Source: Shimia_B sp039815465
GTDB lineage: Bacteria > Pseudomonadota > Alphaproteobacteria > Rhodobacterales > Rhodobacteraceae
Assembly: GCA_039815465.1 (NCBI GenBank)
Contig: JBCBZG010000016.1
Location: 1-64,000 of the forward strand
Direction of reading: 5' to 3'
DNA length: 64,000 nt
Position 1 is the first letter of the stretch. Each line of letters opens with the position of its first letter. The translations under genes and the position numbers were made by a program. This document shows positions 15,516 through 24,251 of this stretch, one piece after another. The notes below the pieces were generated by a model. That model was not told the origin of the DNA. It ran no database searches and worked only from the letters and a program-made list of their open reading frames with translations.

Positions 15516-17702
15516 CTATTCCGCCGCTACGGCAGGCTGGAAGCGGTCGTAAAAACCTTCACCATTGGCGGCGAGGTCTTTGAGCAGCTCGGGCGTCTCG
15601 AACCGAACACCAAAGCGGTCAGTTAGCTCGCCCGTGCGTTCCACCGCGTAGGCCGCGCCGATCATGTCGAGCCAGCTGAGCGGCCCGCCGGACCAGGGCG
15701 CAAAGCCCCAGCCCAGGATCGCGCCCACATCGCCCTCGCGGATGTCCATGAGCACGTTTTCCTCCAGCGCCCGCACGGCCTCTAGCGCTTGCATCATGAG
15801 CAGGCGGTGCTGGACGTCGATGAGCTCTGGCTGTTCGTCGGCCACCGGAAACTTGTCAGCGAGGCCTTTCCAGAGGCCCTGACGCTTCCCTTTTTCATCG
15901 TACTCGTAGAAGCCCGCGTTGGATTTTTTGCCCAAGCGGCCGCCCTCGTACATCCAGAAGAGCAGCGGATCGACGGCGTCGTCATAGTCGGCGCCCATGG
16001 CCTCCTTCGTCGCGGTGGCGATTTTCACGCCAAGGTCGACAGAGGTCTCGTCGATGAGCTGCAGCGGGCCAAGAGGCATCCCGACAAGGCGCGCGGCGTT
16101 TTCGATCAGCGCGGGTTCGACACCCTCGGTCACCATGCGCATCCCTTCATTGATGTAGGGGATGATGCAGCGGTTGGCGTAGAAGAAGCGCGCGTCGTTG
16201 ACGACGATGGGGGTCTTACGGATCTGGCGCACGAAATCGAGCGCTTTGGCCACGGCCCGGTCGCCGGTTTCCGTGCCCTTGATGATCTCCACCAGCATCA
16301 TCTTCTCCACGGGGGAGAAGAAGTGGATGCCGATGAACTGGTCCGGTTTGTCAGAGGCCTTCGCGAGTTCCGTGATTGGGAGTGTGGAGGTGTTGGTGGC
16401 AAAGATGCAGTCGTCACCGACCACTTTCAGCACGTTTTTCGTCACTTCGGCCTTGACGCCCACGTCCTCGAACACGGCTTCCACGATGAGGTCTGCGCCT
16501 TTGAGCGCTGCGTAATCGGTGGTCGCCGTGATGCGATCGAGCATGGCGTCCTTCTTCTCCGCCGTGATCTTGCCGCGGGAGACGCCCTTGGCGAAATGCG
16601 CCTCGACGTAAGCCTTCCCCTTGTCCGCGCTCTCCTGCGCTTGGTCGATCAGCACCACGTCGATGCCTGCTTGAGCGGAGACGAGCGCGATGCCTGCGCC
16701 CATCATGCCCGCGCCCATGACGCCGACCTTCTTGACCTTCTGGTCCGGCACATCGGGGCGCACGGCGCCCTTTTCCAACGCTTCCTTGTTGATGAAGAGG
16801 GAGCGGATCATGGCCGTCGAGGACGGGTTCATCAGGATGTTGGTGAACCAGCGCGCTTCGATCTTGAGCGCGGTGTCAAACGGCACGAGCGCGCCTTCGT
16901 AGACCGCGCTCAGCAGCGCCTTTGCCGCCGGATAGACCCCATTCGTGTTGGCGTTGACCATGGCGGATGCGCCCACAAAGGTCATGAAGCCCGCCGGGTG
17001 GTATGGCGCGCCACCAGGCATTTTGTAGCCCTTTTCGTCCCATGGCTTCACGATCTTGGGCTCTGAGAGCACCCATTCGCTGGCCGCCGCGACCGGGTCA
17101 TCTACCACCTCGTGGATGAGGCCTGCGGCCTTGGCTTTCTTCGGGTCAAAGCTCTTGCCCTGGAGCAAGATGGGGGAGGCCGCCATGGCGCCGAGCATCC
17201 GGCTCACCCGTGTGGTGCCGCCCGCGCCGGGGAAGATTCCGACCATGATCTCTGGAAGGCCAATCTTGGCCTTTGGGTTGTCCGCGCAGAAAATCCGGTG
17301 GCAGGCTAGGGGCAGTTCGAGTCCGATCCCCATGGCTGTGCCGGGCAGGGCTGCTGCAATGGGCTTGCCGCCCTTGTTCGTCTTTGGGTCCATGCCTGCG
17401 CGCTCGATCTTCCGCAGCAGCGCGTGGATCCCCATGATCCCGTCAAAGAGCCCCTGTGCCGGGTTGTCGCCCGCAGCCTCTTTCATCTTTGCGATGATGT
17501 TGAGGTCCATCCCGCCCGCAAAGCTGTCCTTGCCGGAGGTGATGACGGCGCCCTTGATGGCGTCATCTGACAACACTTGGTCCACCAGCGCGTCGAGGTC
17601 CACGAACGCCTGCTCATTGGCAACATTCATGGACTTGTCCTGGACGTCCCAGGTGATGATGGCGACGCCGTCATCGCCTACGATCATAGTGAAATCGGTC
17701 AT
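15516..17702 (-). CDS. fadJ: Fatty-acid oxidation multifunctional enzyme (enoyl-CoA hydratase / 3-hydroxyacyl-CoA dehydrogenase)
   Basis: A 728-residue fusion. Residues ~1-190 are a crotonase domain with the oxyanion region GKDSFAGGMDLN and LPEIMVGIFPGAGGTTR. From about residue 330 a Rossmann domain begins with GVMGAGMMGAGIALVSAQAG, followed by the 3-hydroxyacyl-CoA dehydrogenase signature (GIHFFSPVEKMMLVEI) and two C-terminal dehydrogenase domains. It carries out the second and third steps of beta-oxidation. Its ATG overlaps the cupin stop (ATGA), placing it last in the GST-thiolase-cupin-fadJ operon. Confidence 0.96.
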   Translation of the reverse strand: MTDFTMIVGDDGVAIITWDVQDKSMNVANEQAFVDLDALVDQVLSDDAIKGAVITSGKDSFAGGMDLNIIAKMKEAAGDNPAQGLFDGIMGIHALLRKIERAGMDPKTNKGGKPIAAALPGTAMGIGLELPLACHRIFCADNPKAKIGLPEIMVGIFPGAGGTTRVSRMLGAMAASPILLQGKSFDPKKAKAAGLIHEVVDDPVAAASEWVLSEPKIVKPWDEKGYKMPGGAPYHPAGFMTFVGASAMVNANTNGVYPAAKALLSAVYEGALVPFDTALKIEARWFTNILMNPSSTAMIRSLFINKEALEKGAVRPDVPDQKVKKVGVMGAGMMGAGIALVSAQAGIDVVLIDQAQESADKGKAYVEAHFAKGVSRGKITAEKKDAMLDRITATTDYAALKGADLIVEAVFEDVGVKAEVTKNVLKVVGDDCIFATNTSTLPITELAKASDKPDQFIGIHFFSPVEKMMLVEIIKGTETGDRAVAKALDFVRQIRKTPIVVNDARFFYANRCIIPYINEGMRMVTEGVEPALIENAARLVGMPLGPLQLIDETSVDLGVKIATATKEAMGADYDDAVDPLLFWMYEGGRLGKKSNAGFYEYDEKGKRQGLWKGLADKFPVADEQPELIDVQHRLLMMQALEAVRALEENVLMDIREGDVGAILGWGFAPWSGGPLSWLDMIGAAYAVERTGELTDRFGVRFETPELLKDLAANGEGFYDRFQPAVAAE

Positions 17703-18166
17703 GTTTTGCTCTCCCGATCTGGGTATTTCGTGCCGTCCAGGTGATAAAAGCCGTCCTTCTTGGCCAGCATATCAAGCTCCGGATAGTGTGTGACATTGTT
17801 TGGATTGCGGCTGCCGATGATGAGGTAAGTGGCAGGTGCATCCGTGTGGTTTTTCAGGTGGTGGGCAGGCGGTCCGCCCGCTTTCCACGCGCAGGCATCG
17901 CCCTCGGAAAGCTGGCTTTCGACGCCGTCTTCGATCAGCGTCAGCTCGCCTGAGAGCATGTAGAGGAACTCGTCCTCCTCGCTTTCCCAGTGCATCTGGC
18001 TGGATGTCCCGCCAGGGTGAAGCGTTTCCATATAGACGCCGTACTGCGTGAGGCCACCAGCCTCCGACAGGGCCTGCCAGCTGATGTTGCCTGCGCCCAG
18101 ATTGTAGGGGTCAGGATAGCCTGACACGGCGTCGGTGGTGGGAACGCTGCCCTTGCGGATGATCAT
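17699..18166 (-). CDS. Cupin-domain protein
   Basis: A 155-residue single-domain cupin. Motif 1 is around SSQMHWESEEDEFLYMLSGE, with two metal-type ligands (H and E) but some divergence from the canonical G(X)5HXH(X)3-4E; motif 2 is around GPPAHHLKNHTD. It is locked between two beta-oxidation genes by a one-base overlap upstream and a 4-bp overlap downstream, so it must be made in step with them. No reaction can be assigned; a role in acyl-CoA metabolism or small-molecule sensing is a guess from position. Confidence 0.85.
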   Translation of the reverse strand: MIIRKGSVPTTDAVSGYPDPYNLGAGNISWQALSEAGGLTQYGVYMETLHPGGTSSQMHWESEEDEFLYMLSGELTLIEDGVESQLSEGDACAWKAGGPPAHHLKNHTDAPATYLIIGSRNPNNVTHYPELDMLAKKDGFYHLDGTKYPDRESKT

Positions 18167-19377
18167 CAGACGCGCTCGATCACAGTGGCCGCGCCCATGC
18201 CGGAGGCGACGCAGAGCGTGGCCATGCCGAGCTCCTTGTCCTGGCGCTCGAGCTCATCGAGCAGCGTGCCGATGATGATCGCGCCCGTTGCTCCCAGCGG
18301 GTGGCCCATCGCAATCGCGCCGCCATTCACGTTGACCTTGTCATGATCCACGTCGAAGGCCTGCATGAAGCGTAGCACGACGCTGGAGAACGCTTCATTC
18401 ACCTCGAAAAGGTCGAAGTCGGCCATGGTTAGGCCCGTCTCTGCCATCATCTTTTCCGTCACGGGCACTGGGCCGGTGAGATTAATGGTGGGGTCAGATC
18501 CGATCTTGGCGTTGTACTTGATCCGCGCGCGCGGTTTCAGGCCACGCGCCTCGCCGAACTCCTTGGAGCCAATAAGAACTGCTGCGGAGCCGTCCACGAT
18601 GCCCGACGAGTTCCCGGCGTGGTGGATGTGGTTCACCCGCTCCAGGTGCGGGTATTTGATAAGTGCCACCTTGTCGAAGCCGGGCATAACTTCACCCTGG
18701 TCCTTGAACGCGGCTTTGAGTGCGCCAAGCGATTGCATGTCAGTGCCGCGACGGATGTATTCGTCTGTGTCGAGGATCGGCAGGCCGTTCTGGTCGCGCA
18801 CGGTGACGATCGATTTTGCAAACCGGTTTTCGTCCCAGGCTTTCGCCGCGCGGGTCTGAGATTCCACCGCAAACGCATCCGCGTCGTCCCGAGAAAACCC
18901 ATACTCCGTCGCGATGATGTCGGCACCAATGCCTTGCGGGACAAAATACTGCTCCATGGCAAGGCTGGGGTCAGCCGCAATGGCCGCGCCATCAGCCCCC
19001 ATGGGCACGCGGCCCATCATCTCAACACCACCTGCGATATAGGCATCGCCCGCGCCGCCACGTACCTGGTTGGCGGCGAGGTTCACCGCCTCCATGCCCG
19101 ACGCGCAAAAGCGGTTGATGGAGAGGCCTGGGATAGACTCATCCAGATCGGAGCCCAGCACGGCCGTGCGTGCGAGACAGCCACCCTGTTCCATAACCTG
19201 GGTGACATTCCCCCAGATCACGTCTTCGACTGCGTGCCCTTCGAGCCCGTTGCGGTCTTTGATGGCGTTGAGCATTTGGATGGACAGCCGGGCGGAGGTC
19301 ACCTCGTGCAGCGCGCCGTCCTTGCGGCCCTTGCCGCGCGGCGAGCGTACGGCGTCGTAGATATAGGCGTCGGTCAT
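18166..19377 (-). CDS. Acetyl-CoA C-acyltransferase (thiolase)
   Basis: A 403-residue thiolase. The acyl-accepting Cys91 is in INRFCASGMEAV, the catalytic His is in GGAIAMGHPLGATGA and the second Cys in LCVASGMGAATV near the C-terminus. It performs the thiolytic last step of beta-oxidation, or acetoacetyl-CoA synthesis. AGAGGAAGGA precedes the ATG. It follows a GST gene by 14 bp and its stop overlaps the cupin start, giving an operon with FadJ, its functional partner. Confidence 0.95.
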   Translation of the reverse strand: MTDAYIYDAVRSPRGKGRKDGALHEVTSARLSIQMLNAIKDRNGLEGHAVEDVIWGNVTQVMEQGGCLARTAVLGSDLDESIPGLSINRFCASGMEAVNLAANQVRGGAGDAYIAGGVEMMGRVPMGADGAAIAADPSLAMEQYFVPQGIGADIIATEYGFSRDDADAFAVESQTRAAKAWDENRFAKSIVTVRDQNGLPILDTDEYIRRGTDMQSLGALKAAFKDQGEVMPGFDKVALIKYPHLERVNHIHHAGNSSGIVDGSAAVLIGSKEFGEARGLKPRARIKYNAKIGSDPTINLTGPVPVTEKMMAETGLTMADFDLFEVNEAFSSVVLRFMQAFDVDHDKVNVNGGAIAMGHPLGATGAIIIGTLLDELERQDKELGMATLCVASGMGAATVIERV

Positions 19378-19391
19378 GATGTCCTTCCTCT

Positions 19392-20027
19392 TTAGGCGCG
19401 GTCCGCGGGGGAGCCGGGCATAAGGTCATAGGGGTGTTTCCAGCCGGGAGTGGCTGCGATGTTGGAGAGCCAGCGGTCGATGTTGGGCCAAGCAGCACGG
19501 TCAAAGCCGAAGGGTTCGGGATAGTAGAGATAGGAGCAGCAGGAGATATCTGCGACTGTGATCCCATCGCCCGCGATCCAGTCGCGGCCTGCGAGATGGG
19601 TGTCGAGCACCTGATAGGCGGCCTTGAGACGGCCCTGAGTAAAGGCGATCACCTCCGCCGGGCGTTTGTCTTCGGGCAGGAAGTTCATCAGAAACCGCAG
19701 CATCCCGGCCTGGGAGCTTAGCTTGTGATTGTCCCAAAGCACCCAGCGCAGCACATCGTAGCGGTCCGCAGGAGCGCCACCGAGCTTGCCGGTCGTGTCC
19801 ACAACCCACTGCTGGATCACGCCCGACTGCGTGAGGGTCGCATCAGCGGTCTCAAGCACGGGCGCCTCGCCCATCACATTCACGTCGCCGCGAAACGCGT
19901 CTGTACGCGTCGCACCGCCAAAAAAGTCGACCTTCACCGGTTCCCAATCGACACCCGCCAGCTCAAGCGCCAGCGCCGCCTTGTAGGAATTCCCGCTCTC
20001 GCCGAAGCAATGGAGCTTTACTGTCAT
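19392..20027 (-). CDS. Glutathione S-transferase family protein
   Basis: A 211-residue cytosolic-type GST with an N-terminal thioredoxin fold (the presumed catalytic Ser region is HCFGESGNSYK at residues 6-16, cis-Pro in GEAPVLE) and an all-helical C-terminal domain. It is the first gene of the thiolase-cupin-fadJ operon; the ATG is preceded by a GGGAGG-type ribosome site. Its job here is unknown; detoxifying reactive acyl or enone intermediates is plausible. Confidence 0.9.
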   Translation of the reverse strand: MTVKLHCFGESGNSYKAALALELAGVDWEPVKVDFFGGATRTDAFRGDVNVMGEAPVLETADATLTQSGVIQQWVVDTTGKLGGAPADRYDVLRWVLWDNHKLSSQAGMLRFLMNFLPEDKRPAEVIAFTQGRLKAAYQVLDTHLAGRDWIAGDGITVADISCCSYLYYPEPFGFDRAAWPNIDRWLSNIAATPGWKHPYDLMPGSPADRA

Positions 20028-20055
20028 CGGTCTCCTCCCAGTTGCCCGATCAGAC

Positions 20056-20107
20056 CGGGGGCTTTGCGCCCCCAGACCCCCGCAAGGTATTTTTAGCCAA
20101 AGGAAGC
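20056..20107. repeat. Dispersed repeat family B, copy 1
   Basis: A GGGGGC/GCCCCC hairpin is followed by CGCAAGGTATTTTTAGCC and AAAGGAAG. The tail GGTATT-TT-GCCAAAGGAAG recurs in inverted orientation at 20273-20310 and at 25557-25589. Copies 1 and 2 lie in the 334-bp gap between GST and the acyl-CoA dehydrogenase, which contains no gene. Confidence 0.65.
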
Positions 20108-20272
20108 AGGGGGTAACGCTTCCTTAACCAAGATTGCGCATCCCTAACCGCAGGGACACGCTGAGGAGCCTCTGTCCTCGCCTGAGGAAGCTCTGTTGTT
20201 CGGCGTGATGCAGCTGTCTGCCCCAGCGTCGAATGACAGGGTGGACCTTATCCATTGGAGTTCTGGTCCCGT

Positions 20273-20310
20273 CTTCCTTTGGCCCATAATACCTCCGCCG
20301 GAGGCATTCC
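20273..20310. repeat. Dispersed repeat family B, copy 2 (inverted)
   Basis: Reads on the reverse strand as GGAATGCCTCCGGCGGAGG, then TATTATGGGCCAAAGGAAG. It contains the small palindrome GCCTCCGGCGGAGG(C) and the conserved tail. It sits about 50 bp beyond the stop of the acyl-CoA dehydrogenase gene. Compared with copies 1 and 3 it is in the opposite orientation. Confidence 0.65.
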
Positions 20311-20361
20311 GGCCTGGCGTGAAAGCGCGGCGCCCCATGTGGAGCGCCGCGCCATCCATCC

Positions 20362-22140
20362 TTAAAAGTTCGCCGCTTTGAGCGCCATGACCGTGTCGCC
20401 GCCGGACTGGATGCGTGCGAGGTGGGTTGCGGTCATCTTGAGCGGGCGGGCCATGTAGTAGCGGCCTGTGGCGAGCTTGGTCTCGTAGAACTCGGTGTCG
20501 GACGCGCCTGCTTCCAACGCCTCATGGGCGGCCTTGGCCATTTGCGCCCACATCAGGCCGAGCGTGACATGGCCAAAGAGGTGCATGAAGTCGTAGGATC
20601 CGCTTAGCGCGTTGTTGGGGTTTTTCATACCTTCCTGCATGAAGTACATGCCCGCCGCCTGCAGGTCCTTGGACGCCGCTTTCAGCGGGTCGAGGAAGTC
20701 GGCCTGCAGCGCCTCATTGCCTTCGTTGTCCTTGATGAAGCTTTTGACCATGTCAAAGAATGCCATGACGGTTTTGCCGCCATTGAGGCCGAGTTTCCGG
20801 CCCACGAGGTCCAGCGATTGGACGCCGTTCGTGCCCTCGTAGATCATGGTGATCCGCGCATCGCGCACGAACTGTTCGAGGCCCCATTCCTGGGTAAAGC
20901 CCGAGCCGCCCAGCGTTTGCTGCGCGTTCACGCAGGTCTCGAAGCCCTTATCCGTGAGGAACCCCTTGATGACCGGCGTGAGCAGGCTCATCATGTCTTC
21001 GGCGTCCTTGTCGCCGTTACGGTGCGCGCGGTCGAGCATAGAGGAGCTCCAATACGCCAGCGCGCGCGCGCCTTCGACGAAGCTCTTTTGGTCCATCAAG
21101 TTCCGGCGCACATCGGGGTGCACGATGATGGGGTCTGCGGCTTTCTCGGGTGCTTCCGCCCCGGTCACTGCACGGCCTTGGATGCGGTCGAGCGCGAAGC
21201 CGAGTGCGTTTTGGTAGGCCACTTCGCCTTGGGCAAAGCCCTGGAGGCCAACGCCGAGCCGCGCTTCGTTCATCATCACGAACATGGCGCGCATGCCTTT
21301 GTGCTCCTCCCCGATGAGGTAGCCGATGCTTTCATCGTGGTTGATCACGCAGGTGGAGTTACCGTGGATGCCCATCTTCTCCTCAAGGCCGCCGCAGGAC
21401 ACGGAGTTGCGGGCGCCGAGGGAGCCGTCCTCGTTGATCAGGAATTTCGGAACGATGAAGAGCGAGATGCCTTTGACGCCCTCAGGGCCACCCGGGATTT
21501 TGGCGAGCACCAGGTGGATGATGTTGTCGGCCATCTCGTGCTCACCGGCGGAGATCCAGATTTTCTGGCCGGAGATTTTGTAGGTGCCGTCGCCCTGGGG
21601 CACGGCCTTGGTGCGCATGAGGCCCAGATCGGTCCCGCAGTGGGGCTCCGTCAGGTTCATGGTGCCGGACCATTCGCCGGTGGCCATTTTGGGCAGGTAG
21701 GTCTGTTTCTGCTCCTCAGAGCCATTGGCCAGGATCGCAGCCATGTTGCCGTGGCTCAGACCCGGATACATCTGGAACGCCATGTTGGCGGACACCATCG
21801 GCTCCATCGCGGCCGTGTGCATGAGGTAGGGCAGGCCCTGGCCGCCATATTCCTCCGGCATGTCCATGGCCATCCAGCCGCCTTCGGCCATGGCGTCCCA
21901 GGCTTCTTTGAACCCGGCAGGCACACGTACGACGCCGTTGTCGAGGTGGCAGCCTTCTTTGTCGCCGCTGGCGTTGATCGGTTGGAGCACTTCGGTCGCC
22001 AGCTTGCCGGCCTCCGTCAGGATCGCGTCGGTGAAGTCGCGGTCGAGATCCTCGTAGCCTGGGATATCCAGTTCGGAGATCTTGAGCATATCGTGGAGGA
22101 TGAACTGCTGGTCTTTCGTCGGTGCGGTGTAGCTAGGCAT
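20362..22140 (-). CDS. Acyl-CoA dehydrogenase, long DmdC/FadE-like type
   Basis: A 592-residue flavoprotein, the length of the 3-methylmercaptopropionyl-CoA dehydrogenase-like subfamily rather than the 380-residue short type. Features include an N-terminal extension domain, MNLTEPHCGTDLGLMRTKA, KIWISAGEHEMADN, the QTLGGSGFTQEWGLEQFVRD stretch and the catalytic Glu in IYEGTNGVQSLDL, plus a C-terminal dehydrogenase domain. It oxidises an acyl-CoA to enoyl-CoA, feeding FadJ and thiolase in the neighbouring operon. Two MerR regulators follow upstream. Substrate chain is not determinable from sequence. Confidence 0.93.
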   Translation of the reverse strand: MPSYTAPTKDQQFILHDMLKISELDIPGYEDLDRDFTDAILTEAGKLATEVLQPINASGDKEGCHLDNGVVRVPAGFKEAWDAMAEGGWMAMDMPEEYGGQGLPYLMHTAAMEPMVSANMAFQMYPGLSHGNMAAILANGSEEQKQTYLPKMATGEWSGTMNLTEPHCGTDLGLMRTKAVPQGDGTYKISGQKIWISAGEHEMADNIIHLVLAKIPGGPEGVKGISLFIVPKFLINEDGSLGARNSVSCGGLEEKMGIHGNSTCVINHDESIGYLIGEEHKGMRAMFVMMNEARLGVGLQGFAQGEVAYQNALGFALDRIQGRAVTGAEAPEKAADPIIVHPDVRRNLMDQKSFVEGARALAYWSSSMLDRAHRNGDKDAEDMMSLLTPVIKGFLTDKGFETCVNAQQTLGGSGFTQEWGLEQFVRDARITMIYEGTNGVQSLDLVGRKLGLNGGKTVMAFFDMVKSFIKDNEGNEALQADFLDPLKAASKDLQAAGMYFMQEGMKNPNNALSGSYDFMHLFGHVTLGLMWAQMAKAAHEALEAGASDTEFYETKLATGRYYMARPLKMTATHLARIQSGGDTVMALKAANF

Positions 22141-22204
22141 GGCTGTCTCCCGGATCGTCTTTTATGTGCGGATGCGTCTGTGAGTGTTTTGGGGGCGGAC
22201 GCGC

Positions 22205-22603
22205 TTACTGCGCGGCTTCTTTTTGTTCCATGTCCGCCAGGATGCTATCGGCCCAGGAGAGCTGCTCGCGCAGGTCCTCGATGGCGCTGTCGAGCTCCTC
22301 GCGCTGGGAAATCATCCCCTGAAGGTGGCGTTCGCCGATGGCGCGGGTTTCGCGGATTTGAGTCGCTTGGCTGTCGCCCAGGTCATAAAGCTCCAACAGT
22401 TGCCGGATTTCTTCGAGGGCGAAGCCAAAGCGTTTGCCGCGCAAGATCAGTTTGAGCCGCGCGCGGTCGCGTTTGGTAAAGAGGCGCTTGGTGCCCTGAC
22501 GCTCGGGAAAGAGCAGCTCTTTGGCCTCGTAAAAGCGCAAGGTGCGGGGGGTGACATCATAGGTGTCGCACATCTCGCGAATTGTCATGTTTTCGTCGGT
22601 CAT
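22205..22603 (-). CDS. MerR family transcriptional regulator
   Basis: A 132-residue regulator with an N-terminal winged helix (TIREMCDTYDVTPRTLRFYEAKELL) and a C-terminal dimerisation coiled coil (about 75-125). It lacks the metal-binding cysteines of MerR/CueR. The start at 22603 has GGGGAG upstream; a longer frame exists but is less likely. Related MerR proteins (LiuR/PsrA-like in role) control branched-chain and fatty-acid catabolism. It precedes the acyl-CoA dehydrogenase by 64 bp in the same direction and a TTTACGTAA-type site lies upstream. Confidence 0.9.
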   Translation of the reverse strand: MTDENMTIREMCDTYDVTPRTLRFYEAKELLFPERQGTKRLFTKRDRARLKLILRGKRFGFALEEIRQLLELYDLGDSQATQIRETRAIGERHLQGMISQREELDSAIEDLREQLSWADSILADMEQKEAAQ

Positions 22604-22677
22604 TGTGATCTCCCCGCGCGAATGGTGCCTTACTGGTACGCTTGAACTAAGAATCTGCCAGCAGCTTACAAGCAAAG

Positions 22678-22694
22678 TTGACGTTTACGTAAGG
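22678..22694. promoter_or_regulatory. Candidate MerR/LiuR-type operator with -35-like TTGACG
   Basis: TTGACGTTTACGTAAGG lies 75-91 bp upstream of the first MerR start. TTACGTAA is palindromic and resembles the ACGTnnACGT-type operators of alphaproteobacterial LiuR regulators. A related sequence, CTAACGTAAGG, is at 23230-23240 upstream of the second MerR gene. The match is by eye and the regulator is inferred. Confidence 0.45.
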
Positions 22695-22832
22695 ATAACG
22701 CCGCGTCAATTTGGGAGAAATCTGAAACCGTGAGTTCAGATTTGATAAAGGATATAGTTTTCAGTGTGTTATTGTCCGCCTTCGCCCCGCAGCTGAGCTG
22801 CGCTGGGTCGGCGGACCTTGTTCGGTGCGGGC

Positions 22833-23207
22833 TTAGGAGCTGCTTAGATCCTGTTTCAAGCTCTCCTTGAGGTCGTCGACCTCCCGGATGATCTGCTCCA
22901 GCTCCACTTGTTTGGCGCGCAGCTCGACGAGCTGCGTCTCCGCCAGGTCAACAAAGGTGCGCATCTGCTTTTCGCTGCCCTCCTGATCGTAGATCAGCAA
23001 CCACTGCCGGAGGTCTTCGAGCGAAAATCCCCAGCGGCGCCCGCGGAGGATCAGTGTCATGCGCGCAACCTCCTTGGGCCCGTAAAAGCGCGAGCGGCCT
23101 TGGCGTTCGGGGGACAGGAGTTCGATATATTCGTAGTATCGCAACGTGCGCGGGGTCACGTCAAACTTGGCGCACATCTCTTTAAACGACAGGCGTGTTT
23201 CGACCAT
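22833..23207 (-). CDS. MerR family transcriptional regulator
   Basis: A 124-residue paralogue of the regulator at 22205: the HTH region FKEMCAKFDVTPRTLRYYEY and the LILRGRRWGFSLEDLRQWLLIYDQ stretch align closely with it, followed by a helical C-terminus. It has no metal-ligand cysteines. The ATG has GGAGGA-type sequence upstream. It is divergent from the thioesterase pair at 23305 with a 97-bp gap containing CTAACGTAAGG, so it may regulate both directions. Confidence 0.9.
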   Translation of the reverse strand: MVETRLSFKEMCAKFDVTPRTLRYYEYIELLSPERQGRSRFYGPKEVARMTLILRGRRWGFSLEDLRQWLLIYDQEGSEKQMRTFVDLAETQLVELRAKQVELEQIIREVDDLKESLKQDLSSS

Positions 23208-23304
23208 CGGGTTCCTCCGTCCAGAAAGGCTAACGTAAGGTCAGGGGATTTCAAACCCTTCTCTCGGGCTTGCGATTAAACCGTGGCGGGCAAATAACAG
23301 AGGC

Positions 23305-23730
23305 ATGTCCCATGATCCCGCAAAACTGGCCCGGCAGTTCATCGAAGCGATCCCCCATGCGCAGGCGCTGTCGATGGTGATCAAAGCGATAGAGGCCGGC
23401 GTGGCCGAGATCGAGATGCCCTATGACCCGCGATTGGTGGGCGACCCGGCCACCGGTGTAATAGCGGGTGGCGCGGTGTCGGCGCTGATGGACACGTGCG
23501 GCGGTGCGGCGGTGATGTGTCACGCCGAGCAGCCCATTGGGACGGCAACGATTGATCTGCGCATCGATTACATGCGCTCTGCCGTGCCGGGGCAGGCGAT
23601 CCTCGCGCGGGCGGAGTGTTATCACGTGACGCGCAGCGTGGCCTTTGTGCGCGCGACGGCCTTTGACGACGACCGCGCGCGGCCTGTGGCGGCGGCCACG
23701 GGGGCATTCACGTTTCAGAGGGCCCCGTGA
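23305..23730 (+). CDS. PaaI-family hot-dog thioesterase
   Basis: A 141-residue hot-dog protein. The family signature region is GVIAGGAVSALMDTCGGAAV, with a catalytic-type Asp/Gly arrangement, followed by ATIDLRIDYMRSA. Members hydrolyse acyl-CoA thioesters, often aryl- or short-chain acyl-CoA. An AGAGG site precedes the ATG. It overlaps the next thioesterase gene by 4 bp, so the two may form a heteromeric or coordinated pair. Position next to beta-oxidation genes suggests relief of CoA sequestration. Confidence 0.9.
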   Translation: MSHDPAKLARQFIEAIPHAQALSMVIKAIEAGVAEIEMPYDPRLVGDPATGVIAGGAVSALMDTCGGAAVMCHAEQPIGTATIDLRIDYMRSAVPGQAILARAECYHVTRSVAFVRATAFDDDRARPVAAATGAFTFQRAP

Positions 23731-24251
23731 TGGCGAAAGATCCGACCGTAAAGCGGCCTGAGCCCGTCCAAGTCGTCAAGCAACGGCGCGATGCGCTGCT
23801 CGGTGCTTTGGTGGCGGGGGTGCCCTATATCCAGTATCTGGGCATGAGCTTTGACAGGCGCGGCGATGAGCTCACAGGCGTGTTGACCTATGACGACAAG
23901 CTCATCGGGAACCCGATGCTGCCCGCGCTCCACGGTGGTGTGACGGCCGCGTTTCTGGAGATCACAGCCGTTGTGACGCTGAGCTGGGCGGGGCTGTGGT
24001 CGGACCTAGAGGCGGGCGTGATCGAAACCGATGACCCCGATGCTATCACGCTGCCGCGCTTGCCGAAGACGATTGATCTGACGGTGGACTACCTCCGCTC
24101 CGGGCTGCCGCGCGACGCCTATGCCCGGGCGCGGATCACGCGGTTCGGGCGGCGCTATTCATCGGTGCATGTCGAGGGGTGGCAGGACAATCGCGAGCGT
24201 CCCTTTGCGCAGGCCACGGGCCACTTCCTGATGCCTGCAAAGGATGGCTGA
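23727..24251 (+). CDS. PaaI-family hot-dog thioesterase (second copy)
   Basis: A 174-residue hot-dog protein related to its upstream neighbour: LPALHGGVTAAFLEITAVVTL corresponds to the signature helix and TIDLTVDYLRSGLPRDAYARARITRFGRRYSSV to the beta strands. It has ~25 extra residues at the N-terminus and an insert before the second half. The start is GTG at 23727 or ATG at 23730; the overlap with the upstream stop fits either. It overlaps the MATE gene by 8 bp. Confidence 0.88.
   Translation: MMAKDPTVKRPEPVQVVKQRRDALLGALVAGVPYIQYLGMSFDRRGDELTGVLTYDDKLIGNPMLPALHGGVTAAFLEITAVVTLSWAGLWSDLEAGVIETDDPDAITLPRLPKTIDLTVDYLRSGLPRDAYARARITRFGRRYSSVHVEGWQDNRERPFAQATGHFLMPAKDG

Noticed and set aside
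20818..22455. A 545-codon open frame on the plus strand opposite the acyl-CoA dehydrogenase
   Set aside because: No family resemblance, His/Ala-rich, and antisense to a convincing gene.
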